Shown in pieces: positions 33,974 to 42,256 of a stretch of 42,966 nucleotides of DNA (position 1 is its first letter; every line of letters starts with the position of its first letter). The position numbers were made by a program, and so were the translations under genes. Location of the stretch: contig CAZNLL010000016.1 in assembly GCA_964573885.1 (NCBI GenBank), positions 1 to 42,966 on the forward strand. The letters run 5' to 3'. A model generated the notes under the pieces. It searched no databases and was not told where the DNA came from. It saw nothing but the letters and a program-made list of their open reading frames with translations. Source of the DNA: CAZNLL01 sp964573885 (GTDB lineage: Bacteria; Desulfobacterota; DSM-4660; Desulfatiglandales; Desulfatiglandaceae).

Positions 33974-35127
33974 AAATCCTCTCCTTCTACCATGTTTTCG
34001 GTCAAGACAAGGTTGTCCCGGTGGATGACTTCGTCGTCGTGTTTAAACCCAAGCCGTAATTCGATTTCAGAGGTCTTGGCGCCCATGATTTTTTTGATAT
34101 CACCCGAATGGTAATTGACCATGCCTACGGCGATCTCCTTCCCTTTCTTGTTTTCCACGACCACCGAATCCCCCAAACTGAACCTGCCCTGTACCCCTTG
34201 AATTCCTGAGGGAAGGAGACTTTTCCCATGTTTCAAAAGGGCCTGCTCCGCCCCTCCATCTACAACGATAGCGCCTTTGGGAGCCTTAGTAAAGGCTATC
34301 CAGTGCTTCCGGTTGCAAAGGGAGACAGGGCTCGGAAGAAAAAGGGTTCCCACCTCCTGGCCCCTGAATATCCGGCCGAGTATGCCCGGCGTCAGACCGT
34401 TGGATATAACGGTCGGAACGCCTCCCACAGCCACTTGGCGGGCCGCCCGGATCTTGCTGGCCATTCCTCCTGTTCCCAGGAAACCGGGAATGGTACTCGC
34501 GTATTTGACCATTTTCCGATCCACCTTCTCCACCACCCTGATCAGCTTCGCATCCTTGTGGCTTCTGGGGTCCTTGTCAAAGAGCCCGTCAATATTGGTC
34601 AAATTGATGAGCAGATGGGATTCGGTCAGATTGGTGACCATGGCGCTCAGATTGTCGTTGTCCCCAAACTTGATTTCATCCACCACCACGGTATCATTTT
34701 CATTGATAATGGGGATGATATTCCAGGATAGAAGCGTGAAAAGGGTGTTTCGGGCGTTCAGATAGCGACGTCTGTGGGTGAGGTCATCCCGGGTGAGCAA
34801 GACCTGAGCCACCTTATAGCCGTGCCTGTTGAAGGTCTTTTCATAGGCCAACATAAGGCTGGGTTGACCCACCGCTGCCATGGCCTGCTGCTGTGACACA
34901 GACTGGGGTCTTTTTGAAAAACCGATCTTTTTGAGCCCTGAGGCAATGGCCCCTGAAGAGACCAGGATCACTTCGATCCCTCTCTTTCTCAGGGCACAGA
35001 TCTCTGTTGTGAGATGCCGGATGGCCGTGGTATTGAGGCCCTCCCTGGCGGTGAGGACCCCGCTGCCGACCTTTACCACCACCCTCTTGACGGGTTTTAA
35101 CAGGTCTTTTCTTGTAAGGTGTTCCAC
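33955..35127 (-). CDS. proB: Glutamate 5-kinase with PUA domain
   Basis: ProB, 390 residues, phosphorylates glutamate, the first and feedback-regulated step of proline synthesis. The amino-acid kinase domain (about 1-265) has VVVKVGSGVLT, SSGAIASGLKKIG, NENDTVVVDEIKFGDND and GGMASKIRAARQV. A C-terminal PUA domain (about 290-375, AIVVDGGAEQALLKHGKSLL) is present, as in the long form of the enzyme. GTG 35127 is the start, two bases after GGGAG and 31 bases inside the obg end, which is close for a Shine-Dalgarno. Confidence 0.97.
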   Translation of the reverse strand: MEHLTRKDLLKPVKRVVVKVGSGVLTAREGLNTTAIRHLTTEICALRKRGIEVILVSSGAIASGLKKIGFSKRPQSVSQQQAMAAVGQPSLMLAYEKTFNRHGYKVAQVLLTRDDLTHRRRYLNARNTLFTLLSWNIIPIINENDTVVVDEIKFGDNDNLSAMVTNLTESHLLINLTNIDGLFDKDPRSHKDAKLIRVVEKVDRKMVKYASTIPGFLGTGGMASKIRAARQVAVGGVPTVISNGLTPGILGRIFRGQEVGTLFLPSPVSLCNRKHWIAFTKAPKGAIVVDGGAEQALLKHGKSLLPSGIQGVQGRFSLGDSVVVENKKGKEIAVGMVNYHSGDIKKIMGAKTSEIELRLGFKHDDEVIHRDNLVLTENMVEGEDLCQLPA

Positions 35128-36116
35128 TTCTCCCAGATAAGCTCCTTTAAGGGTTCAATGCCTTCGCCGGTCAGCGCGGAAACGGGTGCGGACTGTATTC
35201 CCAGATCCTGCAGACCCTCCTGGAGTACCCCCAGTTCCCTGCGTTCGGGGCCACAGAGGTCTATTTTATTAATGACGACCAGTTGGGGTTTACCAAGAAG
35301 CCCGGGATTGTATGCGGCCATTTCCTTCCTGAGCACGTGAAAATCATCCAACCCGTTTTTTCCGGTGCCTTGAGTCACGTCCAGAAGGTGTAAGAGGAGG
35401 CGGGTACGTTCGATGTGTTTCAGGAAGCGAAGACCAAGGCCGCGCCCTAGGCTGGCCCCTTGGATGAGCCCGGGCATATCAGCGATGACAAGTGCCCAGT
35501 TGTCGTCCAGGGTCATGACGCCGAAATTGGGAGCCAAGGTGGTGAAAGGGTGGGCTCTCACCCTTGGGCGGGCCGCTGTAAGACGGGAGAGCAAGGTGGA
35601 CTTACCCGCGTTGGGCAGTCCGATGAGACCCACATCAGCCACACACTTGAGGGTAAGCTTCAGTCTCCTTTCCTCACCCGGAAGCCCAGGCTGGGCATAT
35701 CTGGGCGCCCTGTTGGTGGGGGTGGCAAAGTGCTGGTTGCCTTTGCCTCCCTTGCCGCCGGGGATGAAAAGGACCGCCTCCTCTTGTTGAGTAAGATCGG
35801 CGAGGACCTCGCCCGTGTTTGGGTCGCTGACGACCGTCCCCACGGGGACCTCGAGGAAGAGATCGCCACCGGCCTTGCCGGTTTGGTTCTTTCCCCTTCC
35901 AGGCTGGCCGTCGCGGGCCCGGAAGTGCTTGCGGGTCACGTAGTCCGTTAGAGTGTGGTGGGTCTCCTTGGCCTTGATGTAAATACTTCCGCCCTTTCCC
36001 CCGTCACCGCCGTCCGGTCCCCCTTTGGGCAGCGACCTTTCTCGTCTGAAACTCACACAGCCTCTCCCTCCGTCTCCCGATCTGGCGGTAATGATCGCTT
36101 CATCAACAAAGGACAT
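35097..36116 (-). CDS. obg: Obg/CgtA GTPase
   Basis: Essential ribosome-associated GTPase linked to late 50S assembly and stress response, 339 residues. The glycine-rich Obg domain (1-158, GGDGGKGGSIYIKA, GRGKNQTGKAGGD) is followed by the G domain with G1 GLPNAGKST, G3 ADMPGLIQGASLG and G4 VINKIDL. The optional C-terminal OCT domain is absent, as in other short Obg proteins. Order rplU-rpmA-obg is the usual bacterial one. Confidence 0.98.
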   Translation of the reverse strand: MSFVDEAIITARSGDGGRGCVSFRRERSLPKGGPDGGDGGKGGSIYIKAKETHHTLTDYVTRKHFRARDGQPGRGKNQTGKAGGDLFLEVPVGTVVSDPNTGEVLADLTQQEEAVLFIPGGKGGKGNQHFATPTNRAPRYAQPGLPGEERRLKLTLKCVADVGLIGLPNAGKSTLLSRLTAARPRVRAHPFTTLAPNFGVMTLDDNWALVIADMPGLIQGASLGRGLGLRFLKHIERTRLLLHLLDVTQGTGKNGLDDFHVLRKEMAAYNPGLLGKPQLVVINKIDLCGPERRELGVLQEGLQDLGIQSAPVSALTGEGIEPLKELIWEKWNTLQEKTC

Positions 36117-36151
36117 GGTGGGTCTCAGCAGGGGAGGGGCCTTGCAGACCT

Positions 36152-36406
36152 TTAGGCGGCGTACACACTGACCTTTTTCCGCGTTTTGCCCAGGCGTTCG
36201 AAGGCGACGACGCCGTCAACTTTTGCAAAAAGGGTATAATCTTTCCCCAGGCCTACATTGGTACCGGGATGCAGTTTGGTCCCCTTCTGCCGCACAAGGA
36301 TATTGCCGGCCCGAACCTTTTGGCCGCCAAATCGCTTCACCCCGTATCTCTGGCCGACACTGTCCCTGCCGTTGCGAGAACTTCCGCCTGCTTTTTTGTG
36401 TGCCAT
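36152..36406 (-). CDS. rpmA: 50S ribosomal protein L27
   Basis: L27, 84 residues. The N-terminus AHKKAGGSSRNGRDSVGQRY reaches the peptidyl-transferase centre in the 50S subunit; the body GVKRFGGQKVRAGNILVRQ and ending are standard. No processable leader precedes AHKK, unlike the Firmicute form. GAGGT lies seven bases before the ATG. It is between rplU and obg. Confidence 0.99.
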   Translation of the reverse strand: MAHKKAGGSSRNGRDSVGQRYGVKRFGGQKVRAGNILVRQKGTKLHPGTNVGLGKDYTLFAKVDGVVAFERLGKTRKKVSVYAA

Positions 36407-36438
36407 AATGTTTACCTCAAAAGGGTCGTTACCCGGGA

Positions 36439-36750
36439 TCAGGCCTCGATGTTTTCAACCCTTACCAGGGTAAAATCCTGGCGGTGACCCCGTTTCCTGC
36501 GGTACCCCTTTCTTCTTTTATATTTGAAGACCACCACTTTCCTGTTTTTCCCTTGTGCCGTGATCTGTCCCACCACCCGGGTGTTTTCCAGATAGGGCTT
36601 GCCGACCCGGGTCTCCTCGCCATCAGAGGTGATAAGGACGCGGTCAAAGGTAATGGTGTCCCCAGGCGCCCCTTCAATCTTTTCGAGCTTGACTTCCTCT
36701 CCCGTGGACACCCGGTACTGCTTTCCGCCGTTTTGAATCACCGCATACAT
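36439..36750 (-). CDS. rplU: 50S ribosomal protein L21
   Basis: L21, 103 residues, starting MYAVIQNGGKQYRVSTGEEV and ending with the conserved basic stretch KYKRRKGYRRKRGHRQDFT. It binds 23S rRNA in the 50S subunit. AAGGAG lies 10 bases before the ATG. It is the first gene of the rplU-rpmA-obg-proB-proA-nadD-rsfS-bepA-like run. Confidence 0.99.
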   Translation of the reverse strand: MYAVIQNGGKQYRVSTGEEVKLEKIEGAPGDTITFDRVLITSDGEETRVGKPYLENTRVVGQITAQGKNRKVVVFKYKRRKGYRRKRGHRQDFTLVRVENIEA

Positions 36751-36785
36751 AGGCCTCTAACTCCTTGGAAAAAAGCTAAATCATA

Positions 36786-36814
36786 AATATAACGGAATGG
36801 ACCCTATCAGTCAA
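36786..36814 (-). promoter_or_regulatory. Promoter of the rplU operon
   Basis: On the minus strand TTGACT (36814-36809), a 17-base spacer and TATATT (36791-36786) form a strong sigma70-type promoter about 36 bases ahead of the rplU ATG. Transcription should start near 36779. Confidence 0.72.
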
Positions 36815-36873
36815 GGCAAAAACCTTATTTACTCATTTATCGTGAGTGATCCGTTGCGGTGGATGGGCACTAA

Positions 36874-37677
36874 TTAAACACGTATAACCTGGGATATGTA
36901 TACCAGAGCGGGGCCTGAATCGCCAAGATCTTTTCGGAACCGAAAGATGGCCCTGGCGGTTTCAGGATGGGGATGGCCGATCCCTATGGCCCGGCCGTAT
37001 TTCAAGGCGTGTTTCTTGAGTTTGTTGAGCTGAAAGAGGATGGCCGATTCATGGGGCAGGTTATCGAGAAAGATGTTTCTTTGGGCCGCGGGCATGTGAA
37101 GGCTCTTGGCCGTGGTGTAGGCCTTGGAATGGCTTGTGGTGAGGCTGTCAATGAAATGGAGCCCCCTTTTCTTAATGACCCTGAGGACGGCCCCCATTTC
37201 CCGTTGGCATTCCGTGAAACGCGAACCCATGTGGTTGTTAACCCCTGAAATAAAAGGCAGGCTGGAAATGTTTTCCTCCACGATTCTGGTTATTTTTTTG
37301 GTCCCGTCTCCCACATACAGGGCTCCGGGACCGGGATCAAGATCGGCGTTATAGGGCTGCATGGGCTGGTGAAGCATTATTTCATGTCCCTGGGCGTGGA
37401 TTTCCAGGGCCACCTTTTCCGAACGGGGCAGCCGAGGCAGGATGGAAAAGGTCAGGGGGATTTCCAGGTTCAAGAACTGTTCGGTCCGGGAGAGGCTGTA
37501 ACCCATGTCATCAATGATCAGAGAGATGACGGACTTGGCGAGGGGGGGCGTCTTGCGGAAGCCGAAGGCCATGGCTGTGGAGAGGGTGTCCAGACCCAAC
37601 CATGTGCCTAGGAGAAAAGAGGCGGTTTTGCCGATGAAAGCCCGTCTGCCAATGGTTCCTCCCTCTACATTCATCAT
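36874..37677 (-). CDS. Divergent polysaccharide deacetylase (YibQ/DUF610 type) with Tat signal
   Basis: A 267-residue protein of the divergent polysaccharide deacetylase family (PF04748), whose members may act on envelope glycans but lack proof of activity. Family text: VISLIIDDMGYSLSRTEQFL, HEIMLHQPMQP, GVNNHMGSRFTE, HFIDSLTTSHSKAY and AIGIGHPHPETA. The N-terminus GRRAFIGKTASFLLGTWLG has two arginines before a hydrophobic stretch, a Tat-type signal rather than a Sec one. Two ATGs (37677 and 37674) follow GGAGG. It has its own promoter and is upstream of the rplU promoter. Confidence 0.85.
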   Translation of the reverse strand: MMNVEGGTIGRRAFIGKTASFLLGTWLGLDTLSTAMAFGFRKTPPLAKSVISLIIDDMGYSLSRTEQFLNLEIPLTFSILPRLPRSEKVALEIHAQGHEIMLHQPMQPYNADLDPGPGALYVGDGTKKITRIVEENISSLPFISGVNNHMGSRFTECQREMGAVLRVIKKRGLHFIDSLTTSHSKAYTTAKSLHMPAAQRNIFLDNLPHESAILFQLNKLKKHALKYGRAIGIGHPHPETARAIFRFRKDLGDSGPALVYISQVIRV

Positions 37678-37713
37678 TTCCCCTCCGCAAAGGATTGCCT
37701 GGGAATTGGTGCC

Positions 37714-37742
37714 TTAATACAATCTATTGTGGTTTTTGTCAA
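37714..37742 (-). promoter_or_regulatory. Promoter of the polysaccharide deacetylase gene
   Basis: On the minus strand TTGACA (37742-37737), a 17-base spacer and TATTAA (37719-37714) stand about 35 bases ahead of the ATG at 37677. The -35 is perfect and the -10 good. Confidence 0.68.
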
Positions 37743-38134
37743 GTAAAAATACCATATATTGTAAAAAAATTTTGTTGGACCCCCTTTCTCTGGCCCGGGG
37801 AAGGGATTCATTTTATGATCTTGAATAAGTTGAGCACTTGTGCTTATATGTAATTTATTTCTAAGGCATGTTTTCCCACATTCCCCTGAATAGCACCTGG
37901 GCAGGCGGTGTGGTCACTCCTGAGACGGCCATGTTTTAGGGCCTCACATCCAACCAAAAAGAGGAGAGCGCGCGATCCCGGAAATGAGTGGATTTTTTCC
38001 TTCGTTCTCAGGCAGAAGAGACACCTTTGTTGTAAATCACACTCTTGGCGGGGTAGGGCAGGGCCGAGGCATTAAAGGGGTATGGGCCCTCTCAAACCTG
38101 ATAATTTCCTTTAACCTATCTGAGAAGGGAGACC
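37743..38134. other. Non-coding region between divergent deacetylase and host-attachment genes
   Basis: About 390 bases without a gene. The left part is AT-rich. It holds a candidate plus-strand promoter, TTGAAT (37821-37826) with TTATAT (37844-37849) at 17 bases, and a 12-base dyad AGCACTTGTGCT (37833-37844) within that promoter's spacer. The stretch from about 37880 to 38110 is GC-rich and shows nothing I can name. Confidence 0.5.
37821..37849 (+). promoter_or_regulatory. Candidate promoter with embedded dyad (operator-like)
   Basis: TTGAAT (37821-37826) and TTATAT (37844-37849) are spaced 17 bases, and the spacer carries the perfect dyad AGCAC-TT-GTGCT (37833-37844). A repressor bound there would block the promoter. 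The leader to ATG 38135 would be about 280 bases, which makes the assignment weak. Confidence 0.35.
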
Positions 38135-38632
38135 ATGAGTGATTACTGTGTCGTCATTGCGAGCGGTGGGCGTGCACGTTTTTTTACCTTGGAAACAGCG
38201 GATTTTCCGGAACTGGAATCGGGTCCCAGGCTGATTGATCGGGGGGGCCTTACAAACCCAGGGAAGGAGACCCCCGAGCGGGAGCTTTTCGCAGATTCAA
38301 AGACTGGAGGCGGTCGCGCGCCCCAGGGTGGCCCGGCCCACGGCTACGACGATCACCGAGAAAAGCATGAAGATGAAATGGACCGTCGTTTTGCCCGGAG
38401 TGTCTTTGAAAGAATCAGGCGTTTGGCCACGGGATGTGGGGCCCGGTGTGTGGTGGTGGCCGCACCCTCACGTATGCTGGGGTTGCTCCGTCAGGATCTG
38501 GAAACCCTTGTTAAACAAGGGGTGGCTCTTCACACGGTGGCTAAAGACATGACCAAATTCGCCCCGGAGCTGGTTCATCAACATCTCGCGAAGGAAGGTC
38601 TTCTCCCGGGATGCAGGCGACCGGGGGTATAA
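38135..38632 (+). CDS. Host-attachment-family protein (AtsE/PF10116-like)
   Basis: A 165-residue protein similar to the 'protein required for attachment to host cells' family, related to the eRF1 domain-1 fold. It opens with the beta-strand DYCVVIASGGRARFFTLET and ends with HTVAKDMTKFAPELVHQHLA, both family features. The middle is a polar His/Asp/Glu-rich stretch (residues about 68-85) that could be a disordered loop. GAGAAGGGAG precedes the ATG. The family's role outside Agrobacterium root attachment is unproven; here it is followed 20 bases later by the converging hybrid kinase gene. Confidence 0.72.
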   Translation: MSDYCVVIASGGRARFFTLETADFPELESGPRLIDRGGLTNPGKETPERELFADSKTGGGRAPQGGPAHGYDDHREKHEDEMDRRFARSVFERIRRLATGCGARCVVVAAPSRMLGLLRQDLETLVKQGVALHTVAKDMTKFAPELVHQHLAKEGLLPGCRRPGV

Positions 38633-38652
38633 ATTTGGGCCCGGGTCCCGTC

Positions 38653-40401
38653 CTAGGAGGACCTGTGCTTCTGAAATATCTTCCTGATGGTTACAGCAAG
38701 GTCTTCCATCACTAAGGGCTTCATGAGAAAGGCCTTGATGCCTATTTCCTTGGCCTTGCTTTCCGATATCCTTTCACTGAATCCCGTACAGAGGATAATG
38801 GGGATGTCAGACCGGATGGAAATGACCTTTTTTGCCAGGGTCTCCCCGGTCATATTGGGCATGGTCTGGTCGGTAATGATCATGTCGAAATCATAGGGCT
38901 TGGTCTCGAAGAGGGCCAGGGCCTCTACGCTGCTCGTCCTCGAAACCACCTGATATTCAAGGTGTTTCAACATTTCCTGCCCTATATCAACCAGGGCCTG
39001 TTCATCGTCCACAAAAAGGATGCGTTCTTGTCCTCGGGGAAGTGCCCTGGAGGGTTTTTTGCTCATGTCGTCATTTTCGTATTCGATCCTGGGCAGGTAT
39101 ATTTGAAATGTGGACCCTTTACCGGGTTTGCTGGCCACGTGGATGGTGCCGCCGTGAGCGGTCACAATCCCGTGGACCACGGCCAGACCCATTCCGGTAC
39201 CCTCCCCCGGTCCTTTGGTGGTAAAATAGGGCTCGAATATACGGGACATGACCGCCTGCTCCATGCCGTGTCCCGTATCCTTAACGGTGAGCCTCAAATA
39301 GGGCCCGGGGCTCAGATCATGGCAGGGCAGGATATCACCTGGAGTGAAATCCAGGTCATCCATCCGCACCTCCAGTCTTCCACCGTTTTCCTGCATGGCG
39401 TGGTGGGCATTGGTACAAAGGTTCACCAATAACTGGTGTAGCTGTGTGGGATCCCCCATAATGGTCCCTGTCCGGGTATGGATCTCTTGGTGGATTTCAA
39501 TCGTGGCCGGGAGTGAGGCCCTCAGGAGTTTGAGGGCCTCTTTAAAGATGGGTTTGAGCTGAAGGGGCCGTAACTCGTGATCGGTCTGCCGGCTGAAGGA
39601 GAGGATCTGGCTCACCATCTTCTTGGCCCTTTGGCTGGCTTTGAGCACCTCTTGGAGATTCGCCCTGGCCAGGGAGTCCTCACCGAGTTTGATACAGGCC
39701 AGTTCGGTATAGCCCATAATGGCTGCCAGGATATTATTGAAGTCATGGGCGATTCCTCCTGCAAGGGTGCCTATGGCCTCCATTTTTTGCGATTGCTGAA
39801 GTTGTGCCTCAAGGGCCTTTTTTTCCTCTTCCATTTTTTTGAGGTCCGTCTCATCCAGTCCAAAGCCGATGATGCCTATGACCCTGCCCTCGTTGTCTTT
39901 TGAAGGGATTTTATCGACCGATATTTGCCTGACACCCTTGGGTGTCTCAAAAAACTCCGTGCTTTTGAGTATGGGCTTTCCTCTTCTTATGACTTCCAAA
40001 TCGGTTTCCAGGCCGGGCGCGGCGGCGTTGGGGAACAGCTCTGTAAAGGTCTTGCCGATGATCTCGCAGGCTGGAAGTCCCATCATCTCCGAGAATTTTT
40101 TGTTAACCCGGATAAATCTCTGTTCCGTGTCTTTGTAAAAAATCATTCCCGGGGTGGAGTCCAACATGATTTGGAGTTCCTGGCTTTTTTCCTCCAATTG
40201 CTTCTGAACCGCCTTCAACTCCCGGGTTCGCTCCTCCACGATGCTTTCCATTTTTGAGTATATTTCAAAGTAGTTTTTTGTGGAGTTTTCGTTCTCTTCC
40301 CGGGTTAGTCGAAGGTCGTTGGTCAGATGTCTCACCTGGGTTTCCAAAATGAGGTTTTGCGTTTCAAGGTCCTGTATGTATTTATCTTTCGTCTTGATCA
40401 T
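38653..40401 (-). CDS. Hybrid histidine kinase (PAS-HisKA-HATPase-REC), soluble
   Basis: A 582-residue cytosolic hybrid kinase without a membrane segment. Order: N-terminal coiled coil (about 5-80), PAS domain (about 80-190, TPGMIFYKDTEQRFIRVNKK), HisKA with His219 in GGIAHDFNNILA, HATPase with N-box NLCTNAHHA (328-336), DTGHGM and GTGMGLAVVHGIV, then a C-terminal receiver with Asp511 (IITDQTMPNMTG) and the acidic pair in FVDDEQAL. The start ATG 40401 lies 20 bases inside the HDOD gene; the longer frame upstream only reads into that gene. Such PAS/REC proteins often signal to separate response regulators; no output regulator with a DNA-binding domain is nearby. Confidence 0.9.
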   Translation of the reverse strand: MIKTKDKYIQDLETQNLILETQVRHLTNDLRLTREENENSTKNYFEIYSKMESIVEERTRELKAVQKQLEEKSQELQIMLDSTPGMIFYKDTEQRFIRVNKKFSEMMGLPACEIIGKTFTELFPNAAAPGLETDLEVIRRGKPILKSTEFFETPKGVRQISVDKIPSKDNEGRVIGIIGFGLDETDLKKMEEEKKALEAQLQQSQKMEAIGTLAGGIAHDFNNILAAIMGYTELACIKLGEDSLARANLQEVLKASQRAKKMVSQILSFSRQTDHELRPLQLKPIFKEALKLLRASLPATIEIHQEIHTRTGTIMGDPTQLHQLLVNLCTNAHHAMQENGGRLEVRMDDLDFTPGDILPCHDLSPGPYLRLTVKDTGHGMEQAVMSRIFEPYFTTKGPGEGTGMGLAVVHGIVTAHGGTIHVASKPGKGSTFQIYLPRIEYENDDMSKKPSRALPRGQERILFVDDEQALVDIGQEMLKHLEYQVVSRTSSVEALALFETKPYDFDMIITDQTMPNMTGETLAKKVISIRSDIPIILCTGFSERISESKAKEIGIKAFLMKPLVMEDLAVTIRKIFQKHRSS

Positions 40402-41281
40402 TTTGGAACAACCCCTGCTCTTCCATTTCCCGGATTTTTTGTTCCCCGTCCTTGACGATGAGATCAAGGGCGTAGGCCCCGATTTCCAGGTTCCTTAGAC
40501 ACTTTTTGAAAAGCCTTGTGTCTCGAAAGGGGGCGTCAGAGTATCCGATACCCCTCTCATGGCACAGGTAGTCGGCAACATACAAAGTTGAAGCTATCCT
40601 TTCATTCTCTTTGGATACTCCCTCCGGATTGTGATGATGCCCGATGGCGGAAATCAATTCCTCGGGAAAGGCCCAGTGAGCCGTGATGGCTTTCCCTAGA
40701 TCTTCGTGTGTATAACCCAGGACTTCGCGTTCTACAGCAGACAAATTCCTCTTCTCAGCCCTTGCCTTTTCCAGGATGTCCCTGAATTCGGCTTGGAGAA
40801 ATTGATCCTCCACGATAATTCCTATGTCGTGGAGCAACCCGGCCGCATAGACATTTTCCCCTCTTTTTCCGAATTCCCTCCGAAAGATCAGTTTCGCAAA
40901 GAGGGCCACCGCGTTGCTGTGCTTCCACAAAGAGGTCCTTGAATAGCCGTCAGTGATCGTATCCTCCAAGAAGATCTCACAGACTTTTTGGCTGAGCACC
41001 AGTTCCTTGAGGGCGTCAAATCCTATCCAGATGACGGCGTGCTGGATCTCGCTGATCTCCCGCAGGGATGCGTGAAGGGCGGAATTGGCCACTTTAAGCA
41101 CCTTGGCCGTTAAGGGGGGATCTATCTCGACGAGGTCCTTCAGGTCCTTTGCACTGGAACGGGGGTCATTGATCACATTAAGCACGCCTTTGACAACGGT
41201 CTTGATTGAAGAAATCTCAGATCGATCCAGAAGCGCTATAAGGTCCTCAAGCTTTTTTTGTCTTGCACCATCAAGGGCCAT
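40382..41281 (-). CDS. HDOD-domain signalling protein
   Basis: HDOD proteins (a degenerate HD-GYP relative) act in signal transduction and are common in deltaproteobacteria. The domain spans about residues 20-290, with SAKDLKDLVEIDPPLTAKVL near the start. It keeps HD-type residues: His121, His151-Asp152 in AAGLLHDIGII, and the His triad in AIGHHHNPEG. The open frame extends to 41377, but the extra N-terminal part is proline-rich and unlike the family. I chose ATG 41281 (MALDGARQKKLEDL) with TGAGG eight bases ahead; ATG 41362 is the alternative. The last 20 bases overlap the hybrid kinase start, suggesting they are made together. Confidence 0.86.
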   Translation of the reverse strand: MALDGARQKKLEDLIALLDRSEISSIKTVVKGVLNVINDPRSSAKDLKDLVEIDPPLTAKVLKVANSALHASLREISEIQHAVIWIGFDALKELVLSQKVCEIFLEDTITDGYSRTSLWKHSNAVALFAKLIFRREFGKRGENVYAAGLLHDIGIIVEDQFLQAEFRDILEKARAEKRNLSAVEREVLGYTHEDLGKAITAHWAFPEELISAIGHHHNPEGVSKENERIASTLYVADYLCHERGIGYSDAPFRDTRLFKKCLRNLEIGAYALDLIVKDGEQKIREMEEQGLFQNDQDER

Positions 41282-41618
41282 CGCAAAAGCCTCAATACCG
41301 GTTGCTCCTGAGCCCCTCGTTCTGCCCTGTCCTGGGTCCGGAACCAGGGGGAGGGGATTCATGGAGGACCGATGCACAAATTATGCCGAAAGAGCCCACC
41401 GGATCGGGTTTCCGTGAGGGACAGGGCTCCAAACCACGGCCTGGCGGGTGCCCGCGGCTGGAGGGGAGAGGTCTTGAAGGGATGGGGGGCAGGATTAAAG
41501 CCCCGTCCTGTCAAAGTCTTGACGGCCGCCTCCCCCCGGGAGGGGAAGGGGACTAAGGAAAGAGATAGGCCTAAGGATCAAGCAAGGGGGTCGGCCATGA
41601 GGCGTCTTTAGATAAAAA
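41282..41618. other. GC-rich intergenic region with several hairpins
   Basis: About 340 bases between the HDOD gene and the terminator. Hairpins include GGGGC (41486-41490) with GCCCC (41500-41504), and CCTCCC (41529-41534) with GGGAGG (41538-41543). Short open frames across here are not convincing genes. No clean promoter for the HDOD gene was found; a TTGACA on the minus strand (near 41515) lacks a good -10. Confidence 0.45.
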
Positions 41619-41667
41619 ATCCGGGTGCCTTACCCATTTTATAAAAAAATGGGTAAGGCACCCGGAT
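41619..41667 (-). terminator. Intrinsic terminator behind the DUF1134-like gene
   Basis: Arms of 22 bases (41619-41640 and 41646-41667) are perfectly complementary with a 5-base loop. On the minus strand the stem is followed by TTTTT then ATC, so it ends transcripts of the gene at 41725-42168, whose stop lies about 58 bases upstream. It is unusually long and perfect for a bacterial terminator. Confidence 0.8.
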
Positions 41668-41724
41668 GGGTTTTCCGCATTCTTCCTGGGGTGGAAGGGG
41701 TCACCTCCACATCAAAGAAAAGGC

Positions 41725-42168
41725 CTACTTGATCAGGGAGATGTGGATGCCCTGTACTCCAAAGGTCAAGTCAACGCCCTGTTGAATGGCTCCAAGGTGG
41801 ATCACCACGCCGTTCTGATTCTCCATGGCCGTCCCCTTGCCACCTCCGGCCAGGGCGATACCGGCCTCCGCCGCTATGTATCGGCCTTCAAAGTCAGAGA
41901 GTTCCTTGAGATTATAGACCGTGCCCTTGGCGTTTACCTTTGTAAACCCCACCCCGATCACCTTCATCCCTACAATCGAAAATTTGTGTTTTTCTCCGCT
42001 ATTCAAGGTAAGGGTGCCTTCGCCCCAGTCCACGCCGATGCCCACAGCGATAGCTGTGGTCTGAATCTCCACCTTCCCAGCAGGGACCATCTCTGCTGCT
42101 GCCACTCCGGCCAAGAAGAAGGGGATTACCAACACAAGTGTCAATACGGTTTTCGCCTTCACTGTCAT
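41725..42168 (-). CDS. Small secreted protein resembling DUF1134/EipA
   Basis: A 147-residue protein with a Sec signal peptide (LTLVLVIPFFLAGVAAA, cleaved near AAA-EM). The mature part is beta-rich, with repeated Gly and patterns such as WGEGTLTLNSGEKHKFSIVG, GTVYNLKELSDFEGRYIAAE, and GVQGIHISLI at the end. This resembles the DUF1134 (EipA) family of periplasmic envelope-integrity proteins, but I am not sure. ATG 42168 follows GGAG and is preferred to the longer upstream frame. It has its own promoter (42306-42334) and terminator, so it is probably a single-gene unit. Confidence 0.62.
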   Translation of the reverse strand: MTVKAKTVLTLVLVIPFFLAGVAAAEMVPAGKVEIQTTAIAVGIGVDWGEGTLTLNSGEKHKFSIVGMKVIGVGFTKVNAKGTVYNLKELSDFEGRYIAAEAGIALAGGGKGTAMENQNGVVIHLGAIQQGVDLTFGVQGIHISLIK

Positions 42169-42256
42169 TTTGTTCTCCTTTCTTCCCTGGTTAGAAATTT
42201 GACCCGAACAAAGCCACGCCTTTTTTTCATCCCGGTCCAAAGCCCATTGGGTGCCC

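Noticed and set aside
41282..41618. Coding potential upstream of the HDOD gene (alternative longer HDOD start)
   Set aside because: The extra N-terminal residues are Pro/Gly-rich, lack a Shine-Dalgarno and do not match HDOD N-termini.
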